51,121 nucleotides of DNA from Dysgonamonadaceae bacterium. Its GTDB lineage: Bacteria; Bacteroidota; Bacteroidia; Bacteroidales; Azobacteroidaceae. The notes beneath the pieces are model-generated. The model saw only the letters and a list, made by a program, of their open reading frames with translations. It was not told where the DNA came from and did no database searches. Location of the stretch: positions 1 through 51,121 of the forward strand of contig JAISUN010000040.1 of assembly GCA_031272085.1 (NCBI GenBank), read 5' to 3'. Shown here piece after piece: positions 27,900-38,300 of the stretch. How positions within the stretch are numbered: position 1 is the stretch's first letter; each line of letters starts with the position of its first letter. A program made the position numbers and the translations under genes.

Positions 27900-29113
27900 T
27901 AAACAAGCATAAACAGCCGGTTTTCATCAAAAAACTCGTTGGCTGTTTCGAGCAAAATGTCTGCCGTTAGCGCATCGATTTTTCGATAAACTTCCGGCAG
28001 ACTTTCGTATTTCCCAAAGCGGAGAAAACTCTTGCCGAGCCGCAAAGCCAGATTTTCGTTGTTGTCGTTCGACACGCCCAACTGCCCTTTCCACTGCTTT
28101 ATTGCGGCGTTGAACTGCATAGTCGTCAGGCGGTTGTCGCGGATTCGCTTTAATTCTTTATTAGTCAGGCTAATGCACCTGTTTTTCGATTCCTCGTCGC
28201 AGCCGAAATAGATGCTGAAAACTCCGGTATCGGTGAAGGTCGTCAGGCCGGATTCTACATTGTAAACAAGCCCGTTTTTCTCGCGCAGGCGGACGTTCAG
28301 GCGGCTGTTCATCCCCGGCCCGCCCAGAATATTGGTCAGCAGCGCCAGAGCGGTGCGTTTTTCGTCGAAAGCGGAGCAGGCCTCGCAGCCGATTATTACG
28401 TGCGTCTGATGAAGATTTTTTGTTACTATTGTCCGGCTTGCCTTTGCTATTGCGGGTTTTCGGCGGACTACGGGTTTCCCCGGCTTTCCGATTCCGGACA
28501 TATACCGCTTCGCCATTCGCTCGATTTTTTCAAACGGGACATTTCCCAGCGAGAAAAAAATCATATTTTCGGGATAATAGTAATTATCCACAAAACTGCG
28601 GCAGACAGCGGAATTGAAGGTTTCGAGGCTCTTTGGAGTTCCCAAAATGGAATGGCCGAGGCCATTGCCTGCGAAAAGGACGTCCTCAAACTCGTCGAAA
28701 ATCAGTTCCGAAGGCGTATCGAGGTAAGAATTTATTTCGTCGGCCACTACTTCGCGCTCTTTATCGAGTTCATTTTCAGGAAATTGTGAATTAAAAACAA
28801 GGTCGGACAAAAGTTCCATTGCCCGCTCGGCATTTTCGCAAAGCGCGATGGAATAGATGAAAGTTTCCTCTTTCGAGGTGTAAGCGTTCAGTTCGCCGCC
28901 CACATTTTCCATACGGTTGAGGATGTGCCAGGCCTTTCGTTTTTTAGTTCCCTTAAACAGAGTGTGTTCGACGAAATGCGCCAGACCTTCGCGGTTTTCG
29001 GCCTCGTCGCGCGTTCCGGCATTGACTGCAAAGCCGCAGTAGAAAACAGAAGACAGGGTTGGTAAATGGATGATTTTTAGCCCGTTATCTAATTCGGATG
29101 TTAAATATTGCAT
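27893..29113 (-). CDS. M16-family (insulinase/processing peptidase-like) zinc metalloprotease
   Basis: HxxEH motif GLAHFVEHTLFKGTKKRKAWHILNRMENVGGELNAYTSKEETFIYS; start MQYLTSELDNG. Confidence 0.95.
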   Translation of the reverse strand: MQYLTSELDNGLKIIHLPTLSSVFYCGFAVNAGTRDEAENREGLAHFVEHTLFKGTKKRKAWHILNRMENVGGELNAYTSKEETFIYSIALCENAERAMELLSDLVFNSQFPENELDKEREVVADEINSYLDTPSELIFDEFEDVLFAGNGLGHSILGTPKSLETFNSAVCRSFVDNYYYPENMIFFSLGNVPFEKIERMAKRYMSGIGKPGKPVVRRKPAIAKASRTIVTKNLHQTHVIIGCEACSAFDEKRTALALLTNILGGPGMNSRLNVRLREKNGLVYNVESGLTTFTDTGVFSIYFGCDEESKNRCISLTNKELKRIRDNRLTTMQFNAAIKQWKGQLGVSNDNNENLALRLGKSFLRFGKYESLPEVYRKIDALTADILLETANEFFDENRLFMLVYQ

Positions 29114-29129
29114 AAATTTTTGCGTTTTA

Positions 29130-29162
29130 TTTGCGTACAAAAGTATAAAAAATGTATCTTTG
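29130..29162 (+). promoter_or_regulatory. Bacteroidetes-type promoter for the SIS/PfkB operon
   Basis: TTTG (29130-29133) - 21 nt - TATCTTTG (29155-29162). Confidence 0.72.
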
Positions 29163-29182
29163 TAGGACTAAAAAACGCACAA

Positions 29183-29797
29183 ATGATTGAAAATTTGAAA
29201 GAAATTATAGAGAAGGAAATACTTGCAATCCGCAATATTCCGCTGACCGGGGCTTACGAAAAAGCCGTAGAATTGATAATCGAGCATGTTCATAACCGCG
29301 GCGGGACGCTGGTGTGCAGCGGGATGGGCAAAGCCGGACAAATTGCGTCGAATATTTCCACAACTTTTTGTTCTACCGGAACGCCCGCCTGCTTCCTTCA
29401 TCCGAGCGAAGCGCAGCACGGCGATTTGGGCATTCTGCGCGAAAACGACCTGATGTTGCTGATTTCCAATTCCGGCAAAACCCGCGAAATTGTGGAGTTG
29501 ATAACTCTGGCGCGGAATATGTACAGCGGCATCCGATTTATCGTGATTACCAGCAACGGCGGCAGCGAATTGGCCGCCGGCGCCGATGTTTGCCTGCTGA
29601 CCGGGAATCCGCCCGAAGTCTGTCCCCTGGGCCTCACGCCCACCACTTCCACTACGGTAATGACCGTTATCGGCGACCTTTTGGTAGTAGAAACAATGAA
29701 AAGAATCAATTTTTCGGCCGCCGACTACGCAAAACGGCATCACGGCGGCTATCTCGGCGCCGTTTCTCGAAAACAGTGCGGAAAGTTGCAGGCATAG
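29183..29797 (+). CDS. Single-SIS-domain sugar-phosphate isomerase (KdsD/KpsF-like, no CBS domains)
   Basis: GTLVCSGMGKAGQIASNISTTFCSTGTPACFLHPSEAQHGDLGILRENDLMLLISNSGKTREIVELI; protein ends without CBS pair. Confidence 0.88.
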   Translation: MIENLKEIIEKEILAIRNIPLTGAYEKAVELIIEHVHNRGGTLVCSGMGKAGQIASNISTTFCSTGTPACFLHPSEAQHGDLGILRENDLMLLISNSGKTREIVELITLARNMYSGIRFIVITSNGGSELAAGADVCLLTGNPPEVCPLGLTPTTSTTVMTVIGDLLVVETMKRINFSAADYAKRHHGGYLGAVSRKQCGKLQA

Positions 29798-30645
29798 GGG
29801 AAAGCATTCTCGACGTCATTTTTCGGGACGGGCAACCGCAAAAAGCCGTTGTCGGAGGCTCTGTGCTTAATTGTATGATTTCGTTGAGCCGGAGCGGGAT
29901 TCCGGCAATTTTCATTTCCGAACTCGGAAACGACCGCGTCGGTCGGCTGATGAAAAACTTTATGCAGGAAAACCGGCTGAATACCGACTATATCTATGTT
30001 TTCGACGAGGGCGCTTCGCCTGTATCGTTGGCATTTCTTGACAAAGACGGAAATGCCGAATATCAGTTTTTTACCGATTATCCCGAAAAACGTTTGCAAA
30101 CAAAATTTCCTGTATTGGAAAGAGATTCTGTGCTGGTTCTCGGCTCATATTTTGCAGTTAATCCGAAATTGAGGCCGAGAGTCCGCGAACTACTTTTGCA
30201 AGCGCGTGAAAATAAGGCTATTATCTATTATGACATTAACTTCCGCAAGGCTCACGCGGCGGAAGCCGAAGCGCTTGCGCCCGTTTTCGCCGAAAACTTT
30301 GAGTTTGCCGATATAGTGCGCTGTTCCGACGAGGACTTGGCAATTATTGAAAAATACCTCAAACCGAACTGCAAAAATTTTATCCTTACCTGCGGGAAAA
30401 ATCCAATTTCGTTGTGGACTCCGCATATAACGAAGGAATACGCAGTCGAGCCGGTTGAGCCGGTCAGCACAATCGGCGCCGGCGACAACTTCAATGCCGG
30501 AATCGTTTACGGCATTTTCAGGGAAAATATCGGCCGCGAGGCGCTTGACAACTTGCCCGAACCGCTCTGGGACAAACTGATAGAGTATGGAAAACGCTTT
30601 GCAACAGCAGTTTGCCTGTCAGAAGAAAATTATATTTCTTATTAA
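29776..30645 (+). CDS. PfkB-family carbohydrate kinase (GTG start inside the SIS gene)
   Basis: VRKVAGIGESILDVIF...VGGSVLNCMISLSRSGIPAIFISELGNDRVGRLM; PfkB signature VSTIGAGDNFNAGIVYGI; GTG at 29776 in frame, overlapping the SIS stop by 22 nt. Confidence 0.88.
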   Translation: MRKVAGIGESILDVIFRDGQPQKAVVGGSVLNCMISLSRSGIPAIFISELGNDRVGRLMKNFMQENRLNTDYIYVFDEGASPVSLAFLDKDGNAEYQFFTDYPEKRLQTKFPVLERDSVLVLGSYFAVNPKLRPRVRELLLQARENKAIIYYDINFRKAHAAEAEALAPVFAENFEFADIVRCSDEDLAIIEKYLKPNCKNFILTCGKNPISLWTPHITKEYAVEPVEPVSTIGAGDNFNAGIVYGIFRENIGREALDNLPEPLWDKLIEYGKRFATAVCLSEENYISY

Positions 30646-30872
30646 TCCTCTTTTTTTTCTACATCATCATTTTTTGAGGTCGTTTTGTTTTGCATTTTGA
30701 CGCTTTCAAAAATTAATGTCGTCAAATCGGGAAAGAAATTTTGACAAAATACGCCAAATGACAAATTTAAGTCAAAAAATGATTTTTAAGATTAATTATT
30801 ATGCGTAGATTTGCAAAATTTATTTTGAGCATTATAATTGATAACTAATTAACATCATTAAACAACAATCTG

Positions 30873-32063
30873 ATGGAATATAAACATTTTTTATTAGGCG
30901 CCTTTATTTTCTTTTCCATTTCGCAGTCAGACTTTGCCCAAGTAATGATTGGAAGAAATTCATCGCCTGACCCTGCGGCTATTCTCGAACTTTCTTCGAC
31001 GGATAGAGGACTGCTCCTGCCGCGAATTCATCTTACCGATTTGCACGCCGATTTGGACGGCAATGCCAACACCCCGCAGCCTGCCGGCTTGGTAATTTAC
31101 AATACAGGCCCGACTTATACATCCGGCCTGTATATCTGGAACGGCGAAGAATGGCGGGTTTTTGAAGAGGCGACGGCAGTGAATGCCGAAATCGAGAGTC
31201 TAATGCCCGGTTCGGCAATTCTCGAACCCTCCCGCTTTGTTATGGGCGAGGAATTTCACGGCATTATGCGTTTGCCTTACCAGGGCGGCAACGGCGGTAT
31301 TTATCTCGGCGGGCAAACTTTTCAATCGTCAAACAATACCGGACTTACCGCCAAACTGAAAAGCGGCAAACTCGAATACGGCACCGGCTATCTCTCGTTT
31401 GAAGTTGACGGAACGCCTTCGGCAACATCGCCTGTCAGCGCAACTTTCAATATTTCGGCGCTTGGAAAAACCGCAGAGGTAACTGTCGGCGACCAGGAAA
31501 GCGCAAGCATCATTACCACCTCTACGGTCGGGCCGGTGCATACTACTAACGATAATGGAGCAACAGGCTTTCACAGAACGCTGAAAACGCCCGACGGACG
31601 GTTTTCTGTCCGCCTATTTGTTCCTGACTTCAATACATATAGCGACGGCGACTGTTACTACGAAAATGCAGATGTTCAAATAAGAACTCATATTCAAGGA
31701 GGAACAACTATCAGTTATTCGTGTATGATAGGATATACCGGCGGCGCTACCGGCTCTTCTGCCTGTACGTTCAACATTCCTACTGCGAATGACTGGTACG
31801 GCACTTCCGGCGCATCGGGAAACTCTGTTTCTTCCGTAAAAGTGTCGTCATCCAACAAAAATGCCGCTTGGGGCGACCGAAATGTTTTCTATCTCTATAT
31901 GCCGGAATTGCGCAGATACACTTGGACTACAACCGACAATGACGATAAAACAATGTATGTACTTGATTTCACGATGAAGGCCCCTACCGGGACCGCCCGC
32001 GCAGATAATATCAATCAGACGATGATTTATCTTCAAATCCAGCAAATTGAGGCTAATAATTGA
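30873..32063 (+). CDS. Secreted/surface protein of unknown function with Bacteroidetes 'NSSPDPAAILELSSTDRGLLLPR' N-terminal module
   Basis: Signal peptide; MIGRNSSPDPAAILELSSTDRGLLLPRIHLTD, SGLYIWNGEEWRVF; no recognisable catalytic domain. Confidence 0.65.
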   Translation: MEYKHFLLGAFIFFSISQSDFAQVMIGRNSSPDPAAILELSSTDRGLLLPRIHLTDLHADLDGNANTPQPAGLVIYNTGPTYTSGLYIWNGEEWRVFEEATAVNAEIESLMPGSAILEPSRFVMGEEFHGIMRLPYQGGNGGIYLGGQTFQSSNNTGLTAKLKSGKLEYGTGYLSFEVDGTPSATSPVSATFNISALGKTAEVTVGDQESASIITTSTVGPVHTTNDNGATGFHRTLKTPDGRFSVRLFVPDFNTYSDGDCYYENADVQIRTHIQGGTTISYSCMIGYTGGATGSSACTFNIPTANDWYGTSGASGNSVSSVKVSSSNKNAAWGDRNVFYLYMPELRRYTWTTTDNDDKTMYVLDFTMKAPTGTARADNINQTMIYLQIQQIEANN

Positions 32064-32081
32064 GTTGGCATTGACTGATAT

Positions 32082-32120
32082 AAAGCGTAGGGGCGTATTG
32101 AAATACGCCCCTACGCTTTT
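32082..32120. terminator. 17-bp perfect palindromic hairpin with T-run
   Basis: AAAGCGTAGGGGCGTAT (32082-32098) - TGAA - ATACGCCCCTACGCTTT (32103-32119) followed by TTT. Confidence 0.85.
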
Positions 32121-32242
32121 TTATTTCCTATCAATCAGCCGATTAAGTTTTTTTAACACTATTTTCACTCAAAAAACTTTTTTTGTTTAAAAAGTTTTCA
32201 TTTACTTTGCACCCTCAAAATAAAATATTTTAAAACATCATT

Positions 32243-32260
32243 TGTCTTTATATAAAGACA
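32243..32260. promoter_or_regulatory. Perfect 18-bp palindrome upstream of tetR gene, putative TetR operator
   Basis: TGTCTTTAT|ATAAAGACA immediately 5' of the TetR start at 32275. Confidence 0.6.
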
Positions 32261-32274
32261 GAGAACAAATTTTA

Positions 32275-32898
32275 ATGGAATTAAGAGATAGAATAATCGA
32301 AAACGCATCTGCGCTGTTCTTCCGAAACGGAATAAAGAGTATGACTATGTCGGATATAGCCGCCGAAACGGGCATATCGAAACGCACGCTGTACGAAATC
32401 TTCCGCGACAAGGACGAACTGCTCGAAGCCTGCATCAAGAATCACATCTGCAAAAACGACTGCGAAATAGCGAAAATCATCGAAAAAGACGAGGACGTTA
32501 TCGTTACCCTGATGCGCTTCCACTCGATACAACTTTCGACGAGGTGGTCGGTAGGCCGCTCGATAATCAACGACCTGCGCCGCTACCACCGCGACTTGTA
32601 TAACACGATTGAAGCCCGGCAAAACGAGAAAATTCTGACTTTTATTCCGTTATTTGAAAAGGGCGTCGAACAGGGGCTTATCCGCGACGATACGCCGTTT
32701 GAAATCCTTTTGTGGCTGCTCAACAGGCAGTTGCGGACGCTGATGGACGACGAGAAAATCCCCAGCCATCGCTATTCGCTTACCGACTGTCTGGGCGCGA
32801 TGACGCTCAATTTCATCCGCGGGATGGCCACTCCGCTCGGCGTAAAACGAATTGACGAATTAATTGAAAAGGAAAAGGAAATAACAAAAAATAAATAA
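32275..32898 (+). CDS. TetR/AcrR-family transcriptional regulator
   Basis: RDRIIENASALFFRNGIKSMTMSDIAAETGISKRTLYEIFRDKDELLEACI helix-turn-helix; start MELRDR. Confidence 0.95.
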   Translation: MELRDRIIENASALFFRNGIKSMTMSDIAAETGISKRTLYEIFRDKDELLEACIKNHICKNDCEIAKIIEKDEDVIVTLMRFHSIQLSTRWSVGRSIINDLRRYHRDLYNTIEARQNEKILTFIPLFEKGVEQGLIRDDTPFEILLWLLNRQLRTLMDDEKIPSHRYSLTDCLGAMTLNFIRGMATPLGVKRIDELIEKEKEITKNK

Positions 32899-32909
32899 AT
32901 TAAGGTAAT

Positions 32910-34280
32910 ATGAGATTGTTTTCAAAATTGAAAGCAGGCATTGCAACTGCGGCAATACTGATTTCTATTAGCGTAATGGCGCAGGATGGCGCTCAACCGG
33001 TACGCATCACGCTCGACGATGCGCTGCGTATCGCGCTGAACGAAAATCCAACCATAAAAATTGCCGATATGGAACTACAACGCGTGGACTATTCCCAAAA
33101 AAGCGCGTGGTATGCCTTGATTCCCAACGTGGAAGGGTCGGCGCAGTATTCTAAATATCTGAAACCGGCTACTATGGCTCTGGCAGGAATGGTTATCGAA
33201 TTGCCGACCGACTTCAACGCTACGGCTTCGTTAAACGCTTCGCTGCCGCTGTTCGCCCCGGCGCTGTGGCACTCGATAAAGATGACAACGCTGGATATGC
33301 AGAGCGCGGTAGAAAAAGCAAAAGCCTCGAAAATCGACTTGTGCAACGAGGTTACGAAAGCCTATTACAACGTACTTGTAGCGCAGGATTCGTACAAAAC
33401 CCTGCAAGACGGCTACGATTTGGCAAAAAAGAATCAGGAAACGGCGAAAAAAGGCTACGATGTGGGAGTTGTGGCCGCCTACGACCATCTTTCGGCCGAA
33501 GTGCAGGTAAAAAATTTGGAGCCGACGCTTTTGCAGGCCGAAAACGGAATTGAGCAGGCAAAAATGTACCTGAAAGTGCTTGTCGGAATCGACGCCGCAC
33601 AGCCGATAGAGGTTACAAACACGCTTGCCGACTTTGAATCGGGCATTGTGGAAGTTGCGACGCTCGACGACCTCGCGCTCGAAAACAATACCGACCTCCG
33701 CCAACTCGATATTCAAAAACAGCAACTCGACCGTTCGCTGCTACTGCAACGCTCGCAACGGATGCCGACTTTGGCCGCTTTCGCGCAGTATTCTTATGCC
33801 GGAACGGGCAACAAAGCGGGAATGAGTTTCTTTACGCAGCAATATCAACCCGCTTCAACAGAATGGTTTAGCCAGGGCTTGATAGGCGGACTTCAATTAA
33901 GCGTGCCGATTACCTCCATTTTCACGCTTTCGGCAAAAGAAAAGCAGTTGAAAATCCAGAGCAACGAATTGCTTTTGCAACGCAGTTACGCCAAAGACGG
34001 ACTGCGCGTGCAGGCGGTTTCGGCGCTCAACAATATGAACAAAGCCGTCCGGCAGGTCAGCGCCGCCAAACAGAGCGTAGAACTGTCGGATACCGCATAT
34101 TTCATCGCCTCGAAACGCTACGAAAACGGCACCGGAACTATTCTGGAACTGCAAAATTCCTCGCTCGCCCTTACGCAGGCTCATCTGTCGTATCATCAGG
34201 CAATAGCCGACTATCTGAACGCAAAGGCCGATTTGGACAAGATTCTTGGCGTAGAGCCGAAAGATTTTTATAATAAGTGA
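32910..34280 (+). CDS. TolC-family outer-membrane efflux protein
   Basis: VRITLDDALRIALNENPTIKIADMELQ; long helical OEP repeats; NAKADLDKILG. Confidence 0.94.
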   Translation: MRLFSKLKAGIATAAILISISVMAQDGAQPVRITLDDALRIALNENPTIKIADMELQRVDYSQKSAWYALIPNVEGSAQYSKYLKPATMALAGMVIELPTDFNATASLNASLPLFAPALWHSIKMTTLDMQSAVEKAKASKIDLCNEVTKAYYNVLVAQDSYKTLQDGYDLAKKNQETAKKGYDVGVVAAYDHLSAEVQVKNLEPTLLQAENGIEQAKMYLKVLVGIDAAQPIEVTNTLADFESGIVEVATLDDLALENNTDLRQLDIQKQQLDRSLLLQRSQRMPTLAAFAQYSYAGTGNKAGMSFFTQQYQPASTEWFSQGLIGGLQLSVPITSIFTLSAKEKQLKIQSNELLLQRSYAKDGLRVQAVSALNNMNKAVRQVSAAKQSVELSDTAYFIASKRYENGTGTILELQNSSLALTQAHLSYHQAIADYLNAKADLDKILGVEPKDFYNK

Positions 34281-34323
34281 TTTTTACAACAATTTCGATA
34301 AATAACAAAAACAAACATAGATT

Positions 34324-35337
34324 ATGAAACAAAACATCGTATTCAGATTTTTGCCTCTCGTGTGTATGGCAGCCCTGCTTTCCTGCAAGAAGGAAGCGGA
34401 TACTGCCGCTGAAACAAAAGTCGGCGTGAAAACGACCGTCGCCACGCTGCAAACGGTCGATAACACCGCAACTTACACGGCCAACATCAAGGCCGACGTG
34501 ATAAACCAGATTACGCCCGCAGTGCCGGGACGCATAGTGAAAATTTACGTCGAAGTAGGCGACCGCGTGAGCCGCGGACAGTTGCTCGTTCAGATGGAAA
34601 CCTCTTCCCTGCAACAGCAAACAACCCAGTTGGCCAATTTGGAAAAAGATTATGCGCGTTACAGCGAACTTTTGGCCGTTGGCGGAATTGCCCAACAGCA
34701 GGTTGACCAGGTAAAAACGCAAATCGACGTTCTGAAAGCGGCAATCAAAAACTTGCAGGACAATACCCAACTCCGCAGCCCCATTTCGGGCGTGGTTACG
34801 GCAAGGAATTACGATAACGGCGATGTTTTCGGCCAGCAGCCGATAGTTACCATTCAGCAGTTAAGCCCGCTGAAAGCGCTGATTAACGTGTCGGAATCGC
34901 TGTTTTCAAAAATAAAAACCGGACTGCCGGTGGATATCGACCTCGACGTTTATCCCGACGAAAAATTTACCGGAACCGTTTCGCTGATTTATCCGACTAT
35001 CGACGCAAATACTCATACTTTCGGCGTGGAAGTCGCTGTAAATAACCGCGATATGAAAGTCCGTCCCGGAATGTTCGGCCGCGTAACCCTCAATCTCGGA
35101 ACCCGCGAAAGCATTCTGGTTCCCGACATTGCAGTACAGAAACAGGCCGGCTCCAACGACAAATACGTATATACCGTTGTGGACGACAGCATTGCCAAAT
35201 ACAACAAGGTAGAACTTGGCGCCCGCCTCGGCGATTTGTACGAAATCACGTCGGGAATCAGCGCAGGCGACATTGTCGTTACCGCAGGCCAAACCCGTTT
35301 GATTGACGGAAGCAAGGTTGAAACAGTAAAAGAATAA
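34324..35337 (+). CDS. RND efflux periplasmic adaptor (membrane fusion) lipoprotein
   Basis: Lipobox LLSCKKEADT; VPGRIVKIYVEVGDRVSRGQLLVQME biotinyl-lipoyl domain; LRSPISGVVTARNYDNGDVF. Confidence 0.94.
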   Translation: MKQNIVFRFLPLVCMAALLSCKKEADTAAETKVGVKTTVATLQTVDNTATYTANIKADVINQITPAVPGRIVKIYVEVGDRVSRGQLLVQMETSSLQQQTTQLANLEKDYARYSELLAVGGIAQQQVDQVKTQIDVLKAAIKNLQDNTQLRSPISGVVTARNYDNGDVFGQQPIVTIQQLSPLKALINVSESLFSKIKTGLPVDIDLDVYPDEKFTGTVSLIYPTIDANTHTFGVEVAVNNRDMKVRPGMFGRVTLNLGTRESILVPDIAVQKQAGSNDKYVYTVVDDSIAKYNKVELGARLGDLYEITSGISAGDIVVTAGQTRLIDGSKVETVKE

Positions 35338-35359
35338 AGAATAATAGAAAAATAGAAAT

Positions 35360-38300
35360 ATGACTATTTATGAAACCGCGGTAAAAAGGCCGGTTATGAC
35401 GGCTCTGATATTCGTAGCAGTAGCCATTATCGGGTTATATTCGCTTACGAGGCTGCCTATCGACCTTTTCCCGAAAATAGAAACAAACCAGATTTCCGTA
35501 ATCACAGCATACGCGGGCGCTAACGCCGACGACATCGAAACCAACGTTACCCGCCCTATGGAAGACGCTCTGAACTCGGTGGAAAATCTGAAAAAAATAA
35601 CTTCCCAGTCGCGGGACAATATGTCGATAGTAGTTCTGGAATTTGAATACGGAACCGACATAAACCAGGCGACAAACGACGTGCGCGACAAGATTGATAT
35701 GGTCAAATCGTCGCTGCCCGACGAGGTCAGCAACCCGATTATATTCAAATTCAGTATGGATATGATTCCGGTTGTGATTTATTCGGCAACCGCTACCGAA
35801 AGCGTAAATGCGCTTTACAAAATCCTCGACGACAAGGTTGCCAACCCCCTGAACCGCATCGAAGGCGTGGGCGCGGTATCCATTTCGGGCGCTCCGCAAC
35901 GGCAGGTGCTTGTGAATGTAACTCCGCAGAAATTAGAGGCTTATAACCTTACTGTCGAACAGATTTCATCGGCCATTCAGAGCGAGAACCTGAACGTTCC
36001 GGCCGGAACGTTCGACGTTGGAACTTCAACTTACGCTCTGCGCGTGGAAGGCGAATTTAAGGCCAGCGAACAGTTGAACAAAATCATTGTAGGCAGTTAT
36101 CAGGGACGGAATATCTATCTGAAAGACGTTGCCTTTGTCAATGATACAATTCAGACCCGGGTTCAGGAATCGTACACCAACGAAAAGAAGGGCGCAATGA
36201 TTGTCGTCCAGAAGCAGTCGGGTTCAAATACGGTTCAGATTGCCGAAAAAGTGAACAAATTGATGCCGGAATTGCAGAAAACCCTGCCTCCCGACATCAA
36301 AATGTCGATGATTATGGACTCGTCCGACTTTATCCAGAAATCTATCGACTCGCTTACCGAAACCATTCTGTTGGCAGGCGTTTTCGTGATTCTCGTCGTG
36401 ATGTTTTTCCTCGGACGCTGGCGGGCTACGGTCATCATCATTTTAGCAATCCCGATTTCGCTTATCGCCTCGTTTATCTACCTTATGGCGACGGGCAGCA
36501 CGCTGAACATCATTTCGCTTTCGTCGCTGACCATCGCAATCGGGCTGGTGGTGGACGACGCTATTGTGGTGCTTGAAAATATTACAAAACATATCGAGCG
36601 TGGCGCTACGCCGAAAGAAGCGGCCGTTTATGCTACCAACGAGGTGGGCGTGGCGGTTATCGCATCGACGCTGACAATTCTCGCCGTTTTCTTCCCGCTC
36701 ACGATGACTACCGGATTGGAAGGCGTGATGTTCGGCGAACTCGGCTGGATGGTAACTATAATGGTAACAGTTTCGCTGATAGTGGCTCTTTCGCTTACGC
36801 CTATGCTCTGTTCGCAAATGTTGCGGCTGACTAATACGCAGGGCAAGTTTTTCGACCGTCTGCACGCTCCGATTCGCCGTTTCCTCGACAAATTGGATAA
36901 TTTCTATTCGGGACTTGTGAACCTTTGCGTCCGCAACCGCTGGAAAACGCTGTTAGCCTGCTTTACGCTGTTCGCCGTGATAATAATTCCTTCGATATTT
37001 TTTGTAAAGTTCGACTTTATGTCGTCTTCGGACAACAGTATGATTACCGCTTCGGTTTATCTGCCGGCCGGCACCAGAATGGAAGTTGCCCGCGCAACGG
37101 CTTTTGAAATCGACAGCATCGTGAAAGCAAAATATCCCGAAGTCAAAACACGCGCATTTTCCGTAGGACAAGCCGACGAAAACAACACTTTCGCCGCCCT
37201 GCAAAGCAACGGAACAAACCTGATTTCCTACCGCTTCCGCTGCGTCGAACCCGAAGAACGCAAACGCACTATCTACGATATTGCCGACGAAATACGCAAG
37301 GACCTTAACGCTATGCCGGAAATTTACAAGTTTACCGTAGTCCCCGGCGGTAGCGGCGGTATGATGGGAACCGGCGCAAGTACGGTTGATGTGGAAATTT
37401 ACGGTTACGACCTCGCTCTGACCGACCGAATCGCCGCCCAGTTGAAGGAAAAATTAGCCTCCGTAAAAGGCTTGCGCGACCTGACAATAACACGTCAGGA
37501 TTACCGAACCGAATATCAGGTTGAGTTCGACCGCGAAAAACTCGCCGAAAACGGCTTGACATTAGCCACCGCTGCAACTTTTGTCCGTAACCGCATCAGC
37601 GGCGCCTATACCTCGAAATACCGCGAAGACGGCGATGAATACGACATCATTGTCCGCTACGACGAGGCGAACCGCAGTTCGATAGAAGATATTGAAAATA
37701 TTACGGTTTACAATTCTGCGGGCGCTGCCGTAAAAATCAAGGAACTGGGCAAGGTTGTGGAAAAAACTTCGCTGCCGCAAATCGACCGCCAGAACCGCGA
37801 ACGCATCAATACCGTCAGCGGCTCGCTGTACAAGGCCTCGTTGAGCGACGTTGTTGCGGGCGTCAACAAGGTAATAGCCGAAATGCGGGCCGACGGCAGT
37901 ATCCCTTCCGAAATAGGCATCCAACTGGGCGGAACGGTTGAAGACCAGGAAGATACCAATAGCGGAATGGGGCTGTTGATGCTGCTTTGCGTACTCTTGG
38001 TTTATATCGTAATGGCCGCCCAGTTCGAATCGCTAACCTATCCGTTTATCATCGTGCTTTCGCTGACCTTCGGCATAGCGGGCGTTTTCCTAGCCCTGAT
38101 GCTGACCGGCACTTCCGTCAGCCTGATGGTGCTTGTCGGTATGGTAATGCTAATCGGTATTGTGGTTAAAAACGGAATCGTGTTCATCGACTACGCCAAC
38201 CTGAACCGAGAGCGCGGAATGTCGATTGACAAGGCGGTTATCGCGGCCGGGAAATCCCGTTTGCGCCCGATTCTGATGACCACCGCAACCACGGTTTTGG

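Noticed and set aside
29314-29775. N-terminal 154 residues of the 443-aa ORF
   Set aside because: Out-of-frame reading of the SIS gene (Arg-rich); true PfkB start is the GTG at 29776.
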